A stretch of DNA of 64,000 nucleotides from Propionibacteriaceae bacterium UBA7704 (GCA_002482525.1 DLGC01000024.1:115098-179097), one strand, 5' to 3'; shown: positions 25,418-34,139, counted from the first letter of the stretch. The notes: generated by a model from the sequence alone, not told the origin. A program made the numbers and translations.

Positions 25418-26258
25418 TGTCCGGGGAGGACGAAAGTGAGAATCCTGGCCGATCTTGCGACACGGTGAGAACTCCCCGTTGAGTACCCCCGTCGACGTAG
25501 CCCCTACCGAGTTGCTCGGTGGCCCGCCCATCGCGATCCAGGAACAGGTTCGCCGCGCACTGCACCGCGATCTCAACGACCACCCGGGAACGGCAGCGCC
25601 TTCTTCGTTCGAGCAGTATCGCGTCGACTGGGAAGCCCAAGGCTCTCCTCGTTTCTCGCACTGACCGCGACACCAGAGGTTGGTCCTGTGCCTGCAACCG
25701 CCGCGAGTGCCACACTGGGTTGGTGCGCTTCCCTTGCCCGTGCTGTGGCTACCTTCAGTTTGGGGAGCCACCCGGCTCGTATGAGATATGCACGATTTGC
25801 TTCTGGGAAGACGATGCCGTCCAACTGAGGTGGCCCGACTATGCGGGTGGCGCAAACAAGCCTTCACTGGAAGCCGCGCAGGCTGCCTACGCCGAGATCG
25901 GCGCCTGTGAGCCCCGCCTGAAGCAATATGTGAAGCACCCGGCTGAAGGCGACATTCGGGACGAGGGCTGGCGGCCGGTGGATCGCTCCGTCGACCGATT
26001 CGAAGAACGCGGGTCTCGGAACGAAGAATGGCCAACTGACATGTCAGCCCTCTACTGGTGGCGGCCAACCTTCTGGCGGGGCTACTCCAAGCCGGAAGCG
26101 ACGGCTTAGCAAACACCCCGTACTCGGCATGAGCGCGCGACGGCGAGGGCTGGCCAGTCAATGTCATAACACGGCGCGTCTCGTTATCACCACACCTCGG
26201 CCGTCTCAGATTGCTGCACGCGAGCGCGTCCCCGTCTCGTTTTCGCTCAGGCCGGACA
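25418..26258. mobile_element. 841-bp mini-element carrying a CPCC gene
   Basis: The left end TGTCCGGGGAGGACGAAAG (25418) has GTGAGAA sites at 25436 and 25465; the right end has GTCTC(A/G) sites at 26178, 26203 and 26234 and terminus CCGGACA (26252-26258). The ends match element 1. The only gene inside is the CPCC protein (25723-26109), with no transposase, so this is a non-autonomous passenger element. The 5-bp flanks are CCAGT on the left and CCATC on the right, similar but not an exact duplication. Confidence 0.55.
25723..26109 (+). CDS. CPCC-family cysteine-rich protein
   Basis: A 128-aa protein from GTG 25723. The start MVRFPCPCCGYLQFGEPPGS, then YEICTICFWEDD, is the hallmark of the Cys-rich CPCC family (a zinc-ribbon-like fold with CPCC...CxxCxWEDD), and NKPSLEAAQAAYAEIGAC is the usual second block. 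The frame stays open upstream to 25519, but that stretch overlaps repeat sequence and has no family similarity. CPCC proteins are small, widespread and of unknown role, often in toxin-immunity or mobile neighbourhoods. Here it is the sole cargo of a mini-element. Confidence 0.75.
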   Translation: MRFPCPCCGYLQFGEPPGSYEICTICFWEDDAVQLRWPDYAGGANKPSLEAAQAAYAEIGACEPRLKQYVKHPAEGDIRDEGWRPVDRSVDRFEERGSRNEEWPTDMSALYWWRPTFWRGYSKPEATA

Positions 26259-26263
26259 CCATC

Positions 26264-26691
26264 TGTCCAACCCTCGGCACTTTGGTGCGGAGCGAGGGGT
26301 CTTGATACGGCCTGATACAAACAGGCCCCTGACGCACCGACTTTGATACCAGTCGGCCTCGGTAGCCTACCGGCCAACCTTCCGTCGGGTGGGCTGAGGA
26401 CTGCGTGCCACCTCCAGCCGAGCTCAACAGTAAGGCGCGCCACCAACAGCTACCGCTCTAGCAGCCGGTGGTGGCGGCGCCAGCCCTACGGCTCTACTGC
26501 CACCGGTCTGTGGGAAATGCAGAACGCCGGAAGGCTTGATGAACCCTGGCCTCGCGATGTGCTCGTGCGGGACGGGCTCGCAGGCCGTAACCGCCATGCC
26601 GCGTCTGCAGTTTCGCAAGACGTCCGCCTCCCGGCCGCCTCAGATTGCTGCACGGGAGCGGGTCTCCGTCTCGTTCTACCCTCGCCGGACA
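26264..26691. mobile_element. Decayed third element copy
   Basis: Five bases (CCATC) after element 2 comes TGTCC (26264), the start of a left end whose remainder is lost. A right end is kept at 26637 (GCCTCA), 26668 (GTCTCG) and CCGGACA (26685-26691), with the 31-bp site spacing preserved. I see no convincing gene in 26110-26789; several open frames there have no protein-like composition. The segment looks like a degraded passenger element. Confidence 0.4.
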
Positions 26692-26789
26692 AATCACCAA
26701 GCGGACGAGAAGGCGCGGTGGTGCTTCAACGGAGTAGCCCTGCACTCGGCGAGGTCACGCGCGCTGGCCGCGGCATGTGCGGACGAACG

Positions 26790-27149
26790 TCACCGCCCTT
26801 GGAGCTCTCGCGGCCTCGCCTTCTGGGCCCTGCGACGAGTTCTCGCAAGGGCTCTCACCTCACCCTCGAAGTAGGTCAGGGCCGCGAAGGCCACAACGTG
26901 GTTGTTGGTGATCTGTTGGCGGGTGAGCGGCAACGAGTAGCTCGGGTCGTGGTACCAAGCAGCGATTTTCTGAATGCCCGCTAGATCATCGTCGGACATC
27001 TCGAGGGCACGGGCGGCAACAGCGTCTTCGCCATAGTCCCAGAGGCTTGCGGCCACCTGAGACTTCGAGAACCTGACGCTGAAGTTCGGCACGCCTTGAA
27101 GGAGCCGCGTCCGCTCAGCGACGGCCCGTCGATCTTCAATGAATCCCAC
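26790..27149 (-). CDS. Hypothetical protein, 119 aa
   Basis: A 119-aa frame with sensible composition: MGFIEDRRAVAERTRLLQGV, then FSKSQVAASLWDYGEDAVA, ALEMSDDDLAGIQKIAAWYH, and a helix-rich C-terminus with basic end (RTRRRAQKARPRELQGR). It is predicted soluble and alpha-helical. The start at 27149 lies just outside the repeat cluster. I do not recognise the family. No partner gene is adjacent, and the 288-bp gap on its upstream side shows nothing definite. Confidence 0.5.
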   Translation of the reverse strand: MGFIEDRRAVAERTRLLQGVPNFSVRFSKSQVAASLWDYGEDAVAARALEMSDDDLAGIQKIAAWYHDPSYSLPLTRQQITNNHVVAFAALTYFEGEVRALARTRRRAQKARPRELQGR

Positions 27150-27437
27150 CCTGCAACGTTAGGGCGAATCGGAGCATGTCGTCCGACGAGTTTCAGAAAC
27201 TCGACCGGCCGACCGCAAGAGTGGATATCTCGCGGCGCCGGACCTGGGCTACGTCCAGCCCTGCACTAGCTCGGCACGACCCGAGCTCGGCCTTCGCGGG
27301 TGACCGGCACTCCGAACGAACGGACCGGTCGGCGGCAGTTCCGGATGTTCGCTTTGACCATGTCCGCTCCTGCGTTTGGTCGGGGTTGACTGGATCGGTC
27401 GCTGGAGGTTGGTCGTCTCCTTTGGGGCCAAGCGTGG

Positions 27438-28307
27438 TCAAGACCAGTTGTGGCCGAGGGCGGCGACGCGCTTGGTGATGATGGTGCTCGATCGGGATCG
27501 GCTCATGGACTCCGGGCGGTACGCGTCCGTCAGTCGTCGGATTCCGAGCATCGGCCAGCCACCGTCGGGAAGGCGCCAGGAAGCGATCAGCTCGATGGCC
27601 TCGCTCATGGCGTTCGCCGGGACACCCAGATCGATCGCAAGTTGGACCAGTTCGATCAGGTCGATCACGTAGTCGAGCGGGAAAGCCGGAAGCAGCCACC
27701 GTGTCCCCGACGGGTCAGCCTTGGTCCGCCCTGCCAGGGGTATCACGGTTCCCGATCGGCCGAACATCACCCGGCGGTCGATGAGCAGATTCCGCATTGC
27801 CTCCAGGTGGGGTTCGGCCTCAACACCCAGCCCGGCCTCCTTCGCTGAGACGATGGCAGAGATCGCCGGTACCAGGCCCAGCAGGCAGGTGGTTGTGGCC
27901 ATGCAGCCGCCGTAGCGGTGGCGCAGGTACTCACCCCACAGCGGACCTTGCGGTTTGTGGTAGACCACATCGCCGAAGGCAACAGGTTGATGCCGGATGA
28001 TCCAGGCCAGCAACGGGGCAGCGTCCTGGACGCGTCCCGCGCGCACCAGAAGTCTCGCGAGCATCCCCGTGTAGCAGGGCACCACCGAATCACGCGTCCC
28101 ATAGATGGAGCCACCGCCATCGACCACCGCAGTCCCGGCCAGGAAGTCCAGCGCTCGCGCCAGTGCAGGTTCCTCGTGCAGGCCGGCCTCCTGCAGCGAA
28201 CGCGCAGCGAAGATCGTCGTCACTATGCGCCCGCCTTCGTTTGCCTGTCGGCCGAACGAGCCGTCCGCCCGTTGCCCAGCCACCAACGCCGCCACCGTCA
28301 TCGGCAT
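27438..28307 (-). CDS. Prenyltransferase/squalene-cyclase-repeat protein
   Basis: A 289-aa alpha-barrel protein. The first repeat GQRADGSFGRQANEGG and a late one LPDGGWPMLG are QW-like repeats (Q..DGS.G, DGGW) of the terpene-cyclase/prenyltransferase fold; between them are ARALDFLAGTAVVDGGGSIYG and PLLAWIIRHQ. It is much shorter than real squalene-hopene cyclases and lacks the catalytic DxDD motif, so a non-cyclase role is likely, perhaps a small-molecule binder. ATG at 28307 or 28301; GAGGTG lies upstream. It stands alone. Confidence 0.65.
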   Translation of the reverse strand: MPMTVAALVAGQRADGSFGRQANEGGRIVTTIFAARSLQEAGLHEEPALARALDFLAGTAVVDGGGSIYGTRDSVVPCYTGMLARLLVRAGRVQDAAPLLAWIIRHQPVAFGDVVYHKPQGPLWGEYLRHRYGGCMATTTCLLGLVPAISAIVSAKEAGLGVEAEPHLEAMRNLLIDRRVMFGRSGTVIPLAGRTKADPSGTRWLLPAFPLDYVIDLIELVQLAIDLGVPANAMSEAIELIASWRLPDGGWPMLGIRRLTDAYRPESMSRSRSSTIITKRVAALGHNWS

Positions 28308-28445
28308 CCGCCATCACCTCACCCTCGGGGCCCGTCCCGGTCGGTCCGCAACCCTCCACGCGAGTCGCTGACGCCCATCCCAAGTCTCACCAAAGCCGCA
28401 TCAAGATGTGCTGTCTTCGAAGAAATGGAACCTCCCGACTATTAG

Positions 28446-28572
28446 TTGGCGGAGCTTTGCGACCACGGCATCCCGCTGACCGCCCACTCGCCGATCCTCA
28501 CCGCCACCCCGGGCGCCCGGATCATCGAACTGGACGCGCACGGCTTACAGACCTGTGGCTTAAACGAGTTGA
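28446..28572 (+). pseudogene. AAA-ATPase C-terminal fragment
   Basis: The translated stretch ELCDHGIPLTAHSPILTATP, then GARIIELDAHGLQ, matches the end of ABC/SMC-like AAA ATPases (the T-HSPIL--PGA-I-xL block after Walker B). Upstream there is no rest of the gene, and downstream the frame quickly loses similarity, so only about 40 codons of a former gene remain. It occupies most of the 477-bp gap between neighbours and marks a past deletion. Confidence 0.5.
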
Positions 28573-28784
28573 TGACCGTCGCGCCGTCTCGACGTACGGC
28601 CCGCGGAGCACCTCGGCACACTTGTCGTTGGATCGAAGCCCATTGGCTGATGCCATACTTCTGGAATGCCAGATCCTGAGGGGACCGACACCCGCCAGCC
28701 CGGTGCGACTGGGTCGGTTTCCGTCTCCCGCATCGGACACGACGCCATGGTGTCGGGGGCAGCCACAGCCGAGTTGACCTGACC

Positions 28785-29624
28785 ATGACCCCACCCCGCT
28801 GGGACGGACGGGCCATCTTCGGCCCCGGGCTGCTGTGTTATCTCGGCCCGGGACATACCGCGGCCGAGCACGCCCACCACGCCGTGCAGCTCGTGTTGTC
28901 TGCGGACCCATTCCGACTCCAAGTGCCCGAGACGACGGTGACAGCCAGGGCCGCCCTCGTGCCTGCCGACGTCCCCCACACCCTGGAGGTTGAGGACACC
29001 TCGATGGCCCTTCTGCTGGTCGAGAGCCACGGCAGCCGAGGGCGGGAACTCCATCGCCTGGCCCACCGTTGGCTCGGGGTCGACCTCTATGAGCAGCTGG
29101 GGCGCCCCCGTCTTCCCTCGTCAAACACTGACGCTGCCACGGTGCTGCGCTGGGCCGAAGATCTCCTCAGCGTCTGGAGCACGCCCACCTCGCCCGATAC
29201 TCCCCTCTCACCAGAAGTCCGTCACGTCTTGACCCAACTAGCCCAGTCCCGCGGACGGGGGCCTCGCCTGGCCGAGGCCGCTGCTGGCTGCGGACTATCC
29301 GCCAGCCGGCTCACGCACCGATTCTCCGCAGAGACCGGAATCCCCTACCGGCGCTACCTGCTGTGGCTACGCCTGCAACGAGCGGTCGACTCCGCCCGGT
29401 CCGGCGCCACCCTGGCCGAGGCAGCAATCGAAGCGGGGTTCAGCGATCAAGCCCACCTGAGCCGAACCTTCCGGGCAATGCTCGGGCTGAGCCCCGCAGC
29501 CGTCCTGCCATTGCGTGACGCTTGGGGATCAGCTCACGGCATGGTGTTCGACGAGTTCGATGACCGGTCGCAGCCGCAACGTTCAAGACAGGACGGTGGG
29601 ACCGCGAATAGCGTCCAGCCATGA
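28785..29624 (+). CDS. AraC-family transcriptional regulator
   Basis: A 279-aa regulator. The N-terminal half is a cupin-like sensor (GPGHTAAEHAHHAVQLVLSA and PADVPHTLEVEDTSMALLLV). The C-terminal ~100 residues hold two helix-turn-helices: LAEAAAGCGLSASRLTHRFS and then LAEAAIEAGFSDQAHLSRTF followed by RAMLGLSPAA, the conserved AraC signature. The final four bases overlap the next start (ATGA), so it is cotranslated with the transglutaminase-like gene, which is its most likely functional partner. The effector is unknown. Confidence 0.85.
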   Translation: MTPPRWDGRAIFGPGLLCYLGPGHTAAEHAHHAVQLVLSADPFRLQVPETTVTARAALVPADVPHTLEVEDTSMALLLVESHGSRGRELHRLAHRWLGVDLYEQLGRPRLPSSNTDAATVLRWAEDLLSVWSTPTSPDTPLSPEVRHVLTQLAQSRGRGPRLAEAAAGCGLSASRLTHRFSAETGIPYRRYLLWLRLQRAVDSARSGATLAEAAIEAGFSDQAHLSRTFRAMLGLSPAAVLPLRDAWGSAHGMVFDEFDDRSQPQRSRQDGGTANSVQP

Positions 29625-30325
29625 GCGAGAACCATCTAACGGCCACCCGAATGCTCGATCTCGACCACCAGGTGTTGACCGAGCTGGTGGAGAGTCGGGG
29701 TTGGAAGTCGCTCCCTGCCCGGGAGCGGATCGGGGCGGTCTATGACTACGTCCGCGACGAGATTCTGTTCGGCTACAACCAGGCCGACGACCTGCCCGCC
29801 TCCACGGTGGCCGCGCAGGGGTACGGCCAGTGCAACACCAAGTCCACCCTGCTCATGGCCCTCCTGCGCGCCGTCGACATTCCTTGCCGATTCCACGCGG
29901 CGACGGTGGAAAAGCGTCTCCAACGAGGGGTGATGGACCCGGTGGTGTACGCGCTCGCGCCGCGAAGCATCGTCCACAGTTGGGTCGAGGTGCTGTTCGA
30001 GGACCGCTGGGTCGCGCTCGAAGGAGTGATCCTCGATCAGGGCTACCTGGACGGGGTGCGTGCCCGCTTCCCCAGCACCTCGGGGGCCTTCCTCGGCTAC
30101 GCCCTGGGCACGACCTGCCTGGCCTCGCCCAATGTGTGTTGGCGGGGCCAAGACACTGCCGTCCAGAGTACGGGAGTGAACCAGGATCTGGGGATCTACC
30201 CTGATCCGGACGCCTTCTTCGCCGAACACTCGACCAACGCCACCGGGGTTCGTGGCTGGCTCTTCGCCGCCTGGGCCCGGCCCAGCATGAACCGCAGGGT
30301 GCGGGCACTGAGAGCTCGGACGTAG
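29621..30325 (+). CDS. Transglutaminase-like cysteine protease domain protein
   Basis: A 234-aa protein with the transglutaminase fold: ARERIGAVYDYVRDEILFGY, catalytic-Cys segment GYGQCNTKSTLLMALLRAVD, and His segment APRSIVHSWVEVLFEDRWVA. The usual third-residue position reads ALEGVILD. Members are often peptidases or amide hydrolases in small regulons. There is no signal peptide, so it acts in the cytoplasm. ATGA overlap with the AraC gene implies one operon. Substrate unknown. Confidence 0.8.
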   Translation: MSENHLTATRMLDLDHQVLTELVESRGWKSLPARERIGAVYDYVRDEILFGYNQADDLPASTVAAQGYGQCNTKSTLLMALLRAVDIPCRFHAATVEKRLQRGVMDPVVYALAPRSIVHSWVEVLFEDRWVALEGVILDQGYLDGVRARFPSTSGAFLGYALGTTCLASPNVCWRGQDTAVQSTGVNQDLGIYPDPDAFFAEHSTNATGVRGWLFAAWARPSMNRRVRALRART

Positions 30326-30354
30326 GCGCATCGTCCGCCCGACACGCGACTCGG

Positions 30355-31335
30355 TCAGCGGCTCCGCACGGCCGGGGTCGGAGAGACGGCCTTCCCTGCC
30401 AGGAAGTCAACGGCGTGCTGAATGGTCTGGGGCGCCCACAGCACGCGAAAGTGGTCGAAGCCGTGGGTGACCACAACCTGCGCGCCTGGCCAGTGTTCGG
30501 CCAGCCGTGCGGCTGAGTCTGTGGGCACTTCGTAGTCGTCGGCGTCGTAGACGAACAACGCCTCGGGCAGATCGCAGGTGGAGTCGGCGATCAATTGCGG
30601 CACGTTGTAGTCGGCCATCCGAACGCCATGGCGTCGGTCGGCGTAGTGCTGCACCAGCCGAGCCGTCCGGGGGCCCCAACCCAGGTGCTGGGTGAGGTAG
30701 GCGATGTGGTCATCACCGGTCACCGACGGGGAGACGAACACCACCCGCTTCGGCGAGACCAGCCCGGTTGCGATCGCCACCCCCGCAGCCATGGACCCGG
30801 CCGAATGCGCCACGATCGCTTCCACCGCACCGAGGTAGTCGGCAACGACCGCTGTGGCATCCATCACGTCAGCGATCGAGGAGTAGTGGCGCCCGTAGCG
30901 CCCCGGCGCGGATTCACCATGGGACGGTGCGTCCCAGGCGACCACCCGGAATCCCGCCGCCACCAGCGGCTCGACATAGACACTGAGCTGCTGCCACCAT
31001 CCCGACCAGCCGTGCATCAACAGCACCACCGGTCCTTCCCCCCAGCTGAATGCCTGCAGCCGGCGTCCGTCCAGGACGATATCGAGCGGTGTACCCGGCG
31101 CTAGCCCCCGATTGCGCTGCGCCGCAGGAGGGGCCGGAGGAACCCGAAACCAGATCGCTTGCCCCAGCCGTCCAGCCAGGTGGGGTGCCACCCACTCGCC
31201 CACCGAAAAGGCTGCTCGAATGACCCCCAATGCAGCACCGCCACCCAACGCGGAAATGTGGTGACGCGCCAGCCATGCGCGAAATGATCCCAGCTTGACG
31301 ATCGGCACCCCCAAAGAACGACGTGGAACTGCCAT
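30355..31335 (-). CDS. Alpha/beta hydrolase
   Basis: A 326-aa hydrolase. The oxyanion region VVLLMHGWSGWWQQLSVYVE, nucleophile elbow VAHSAGSMAAGVAIA (Ser in AHSAGS), acid in FVYDADDYEVPTDSA, and histidine in HGFDHFRVLWAP make a complete triad. A hydrophobic stretch near residues 30-45 (ALGGGAALGVIRAAF) could attach it to the membrane. It is a lone gene after the AraC pair, on the opposite strand. The substrate is probably an ester, but nothing narrows it. Confidence 0.82.
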   Translation of the reverse strand: MAVPRRSLGVPIVKLGSFRAWLARHHISALGGGAALGVIRAAFSVGEWVAPHLAGRLGQAIWFRVPPAPPAAQRNRGLAPGTPLDIVLDGRRLQAFSWGEGPVVLLMHGWSGWWQQLSVYVEPLVAAGFRVVAWDAPSHGESAPGRYGRHYSSIADVMDATAVVADYLGAVEAIVAHSAGSMAAGVAIATGLVSPKRVVFVSPSVTGDDHIAYLTQHLGWGPRTARLVQHYADRRHGVRMADYNVPQLIADSTCDLPEALFVYDADDYEVPTDSAARLAEHWPGAQVVVTHGFDHFRVLWAPQTIQHAVDFLAGKAVSPTPAVRSR

Positions 31336-31799
31336 TCTCAGCCGATTAGTGCCGATCTCAGGAATTGATCACCTGATGAAATGAAACGTCACATAGTTCA
31401 GCGGTTCTGCTGCAGCCCCGCCGCCCGCACCGCGCGGATCGGTCCGCTGACCGCATCGGAGTGGACTGGTTCGGAGGCCGGGACGAGCCCGCGTCGCAAG
31501 AGGCTGAGATCGCCATGGCATTGCTGAATCAGAGTGCACTGATTGATGCCTTACTCTCGCCAAGGCGCATCCTGGCTGGGCCGTTGCCGGTCATTCCGCG
31601 CCCACTACTGGGTAGCCCGCGTTCGGCGCTCTCACCGGACACACCAGATCGGTGACTTCAGTGGCCGACCACTCCAACGGAACCTATCTGGCCATCGCGG
31701 GCCTCGACGGCACCGCCCGCAGGATCATCCCGAGGCGTTTTCACAACGCATCCCGCGTGTTGAAGCTTGTGAAGGACGGGCGCTGACAACGTCCGCCAG
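31336..31799. other. 464-bp gap with a short possible gene remnant
   Basis: No full gene is visible. On the plus strand a 44-codon frame from GTG 31652 to TGA 31786 reads VTSVADHSNGTYLAIAGLDG, followed by a basic end (RRIIPRRFHNASRV), which looks protein-like but has no ribosome site. It may be the tail of a lost gene. The rest of the gap shows nothing I can name. Confidence 0.3.
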
Positions 31800-32687
31800 C
31801 TAGGTTCGTCCAGCTCGTCTGCGCGCGATCTCAATCACCGCGCTCTCGTTCACCTCACCCAGGCCGGACGCGATCAACTCATCCAAGGTGTCTAGCGCGA
31901 CCTCGCCGAAGGGTGCCGCCGCTCCCAGCTCCTCGGCCAGGCTCATCGCGTAGGCGGCATCCTTGCGTCGTAGGCGCCCGGAGAAACTCACCGGATCAGG
32001 ATGGTCACCGGCCACCATTCGCCGCGCATTGCGCACCACCTGCGGGCTGGCCGCCTGACCAGTCGCCAGCGCCTGTTCAACCTGCGCCAGGTCTAGACCG
32101 GCGCGCTCAGCCAGCGCCAAACCCTCAGCGACGCCGGCGATCTGAACCGCGCCGATCAGGTTGACGATGAGCTTGTAGGCCGTGCCTGCACCCACCGGTC
32201 CGAAGTGGAGTAGGTCCGTGGCCAGCGGCTCCAACAATGGTCGGACGTCGTTCAGGTCGGCCGGGTCAGCACCGACGAGCAGCGTGAGCCGACCGGCTGC
32301 AGCAGCCTCTGGAAGGCCAGTCACCGGGCTGTCCACATACCGCCACCCCCGCTGGCTCACGGCGGACGACAACTCAGCCACCCACGCCGACGACAGCGTC
32401 GAGCACTCAACGGCGAACGCGCCAACCGCCGGTTCACCAGCCATGATTCCGTCTGCTCCCAGCCACACCGCCCGGGACGCATCATCATCGCTGACCATCA
32501 CGAACACCGCATCGACACCACTCACAGCCTCCGCCGCCGTCGAGGCGAACCGGGCACCCGCAGCGATCAGCGGCTCGGCAGCAGCCGCGGTTCGATTGGT
32601 CACCGTGACGTCGTGGCCAGCCGCCAGCAGCCGTCCGGCCATGCCCCGGCCCATCCGACCCAGCCCGACAAACGCGATCCTCGCCAT
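31800..32687 (-). CDS. NAD(P)-dependent beta-hydroxyacid dehydrogenase
   Basis: A 295-aa member of the 3-hydroxyisobutyrate dehydrogenase/tartronate-semialdehyde reductase family. The Rossmann motif IAFVGLGRMGRGMAGRLL is at the N-terminus; the substrate motif is YVDSPVTGLPEAAAAGRLTL (family DAPVSGG), and the catalytic-lysine helix is GAGTAYKLIVNLIGAVQIAG. The cofactor loop VTNRTAAAAEP (Asn-Arg after the second strand) favours NADPH over NADH. The substrate cannot be set. It lies 73 bp downstream of the short ThrRS on the same strand. Confidence 0.87.
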   Translation of the reverse strand: MARIAFVGLGRMGRGMAGRLLAAGHDVTVTNRTAAAAEPLIAAGARFASTAAEAVSGVDAVFVMVSDDDASRAVWLGADGIMAGEPAVGAFAVECSTLSSAWVAELSSAVSQRGWRYVDSPVTGLPEAAAAGRLTLLVGADPADLNDVRPLLEPLATDLLHFGPVGAGTAYKLIVNLIGAVQIAGVAEGLALAERAGLDLAQVEQALATGQAASPQVVRNARRMVAGDHPDPVSFSGRLRRKDAAYAMSLAEELGAAAPFGEVALDTLDELIASGLGEVNESAVIEIARRRAGRT

Positions 32688-32760
32688 GCCTGTGATCCTA
32701 GGTGGCGGCGCTCACTGAGCCGATGAGTACCTCTGCAACCTCTCCGGCGAGACGCCGACC

Positions 32761-34005
32761 TCACCACGCGATCGGCTCCCGATTCGCGTAGGCGAGCGCC
32801 GCTTTGGCTATCAGCTCCTCCAGGGCCAGGCTGCGTCGACTCCCGTCGCTGCCGTCGGTCACCTGAATCAGCCCGGCTGCTGCCTCACGATCCCCGATCA
32901 CGGCAACCAGGGAGACTCGGCGCCTGCGGGCGTCGCGAATACGGGCACCCAGGCTGCCGTCGTGGTCGACTTCGGCACGCAACCCCGCGGCACGCAGCGC
33001 ATCGACCGCAGCACGAGCCGCCTCATCATGAGCTTCGCTCACGGGCAGGACGACCACCTGCACCGGTGCCAACCAGAACGGCAGTCGGCCCTGGTAGCGC
33101 TCCAGCAGCGCTGCGACGACGCGCTCCATTGATCCGACGGTGCCCCGATGGATCATTACCACGCGCTGATGCGATCCGTCGGCGGCCTGGTAGGTGAGGT
33201 TGAAGTTCTCCGGCTGGTTGAAATCGAGCTGGACGGTGGCGATGGTCTCTTCTTGGCCGCGCCCATCACGCACCTGCACATCCAGCTTCGGGCCGTAGAA
33301 CGCCGCCTCGCCCACAGCCTCGATCAACGCCAGGTCTTCGCCGGCCAGCACCTGCTCGGCGGCCGACCGCAACGCGTTTTGACTGGTCTGCCACTGTTCG
33401 TCCGACCCCAACCAGGAGCCTCCCTCGCCGCGCAGAGACAGCCGAACATAATCCACCGGCAAGCCCAGAATGCGCTGAGCACGAAGTGCCGAACGCAATG
33501 CGCGCGCGACCTCGTCGGCCACCTGATCGGCCCGACAGAAGACGTGGGTGTCGTCCAGATTGATCTGCCGCACCCGCTGCAGACCCGACACCACCCCGGA
33601 GCGCTCAGCACGGAACATCGCGCCCAGTTCGTTGAGCCGAATGGGAAGCTCCCGATAGGAGTGCTGCCGCGAGGCGTAGACCAGCGCATGGTGCGGGCAG
33701 TTGGCTGGACGCAGCACTACCTCGTCCTCACCGAGCTTCATCGGCGGGAACATGTCGGCGGCGAACTTGGTCCAGTGCCCGGATCGTTCAAACAGTGCTC
33801 GCTTGCCCAGCACCGGGGTGTACACGTCGACGCAGCCGTCGTCGTGGGCGATGTCTTTGGCCAGACGCTGCAGCTCGTTGCGGATTGCAGCACCAGCCGG
33901 TAGCCACAGTGGCAGCCCCGAACCGGCCAGCGGGTCGGTGGCGAAGACATCGAGATCGTGATTCAGGTCACGGTGGTCAAGCGCCTCAGCGCTGTGGTCG
34001 TTCAT
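32761..34005 (-). CDS. Short threonyl-tRNA synthetase (no TGS or editing domain)
   Basis: A 414-aa ThrRS from ATG 34005 (AGGGAG eight bases upstream); full-length bacterial ThrRS is ~640 aa. It has only the class II catalytic domain and the anticodon-binding domain. Zinc and active-site residues survive: ANCPHHALVY (usually NCPxH), RVRQINLDDTHVFCRADQ (motif 2), MIHRGTVGSMERVVAALLE with FWLAPVQV (motif 3). The C-terminal domain carries SLGARIRDARRRRVSLVAVI. Missing N1/N2 domains means no cis-editing of mis-charged serine. It is probably a second, stress or resistance copy beside a full-length thrS elsewhere. The leader holds an attenuator-like hairpin. Confidence 0.85.
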   Translation of the reverse strand: MNDHSAEALDHRDLNHDLDVFATDPLAGSGLPLWLPAGAAIRNELQRLAKDIAHDDGCVDVYTPVLGKRALFERSGHWTKFAADMFPPMKLGEDEVVLRPANCPHHALVYASRQHSYRELPIRLNELGAMFRAERSGVVSGLQRVRQINLDDTHVFCRADQVADEVARALRSALRAQRILGLPVDYVRLSLRGEGGSWLGSDEQWQTSQNALRSAAEQVLAGEDLALIEAVGEAAFYGPKLDVQVRDGRGQEETIATVQLDFNQPENFNLTYQAADGSHQRVVMIHRGTVGSMERVVAALLERYQGRLPFWLAPVQVVVLPVSEAHDEAARAAVDALRAAGLRAEVDHDGSLGARIRDARRRRVSLVAVIGDREAAAGLIQVTDGSDGSRRSLALEELIAKAALAYANREPIAW

Positions 34006-34063
34006 GCGGATTCTCCCTTGTGGTGAACCCCGGGAGCTCACCAGGACGCATCGCCGAAACGAC

Positions 34064-34139
34064 AAAAGCCCCGGATTGCTCCGGGGCCGATGATGAGTGC
34101 TGATTCAGGACAACACGAAGGCGCCGGGGCTATCCGGCG
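34064..34139 (-). terminator. Attenuator-like hairpins in the ThrRS leader
   Basis: On the minus strand GCCCCGGA-GCAA-TCCGGGGC (34068-34087) is followed by TTTT, a clear intrinsic terminator 59 bp before the ThrRS start. Upstream, CGCCGG-N6-CCGGCG (34122-34139) contains another GCCCCGG that could pair with the terminator's 3' arm instead, giving mutually exclusive folds. It may attenuate the synthetase gene or simply end transcription of the three small genes upstream. I found no Thr-rich leader peptide and no convincing T-box. Confidence 0.55.

Noticed and set aside
25397..26446. 349-codon minus-strand frame across elements 2 and 3
   Set aside because: It runs through the transposon end repeats and antisense to the CPCC gene; no family features.
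25310..26700. CRISPR-like repeats
   Set aside because: Repeated words are unevenly spaced (24-31 bp), few, and organised as transposon ends in two orientations, with no spacers or cas genes.
26343..26984. 213-codon plus-strand frame
   Set aside because: Covers repeats and the antisense of the 119-aa gene; low-complexity Arg/Ser-rich translation.
27193..27699. 168-codon minus-strand frame
   Set aside because: Overlaps the cyclase-fold gene's 3' end in another frame and shows no protein-like pattern.
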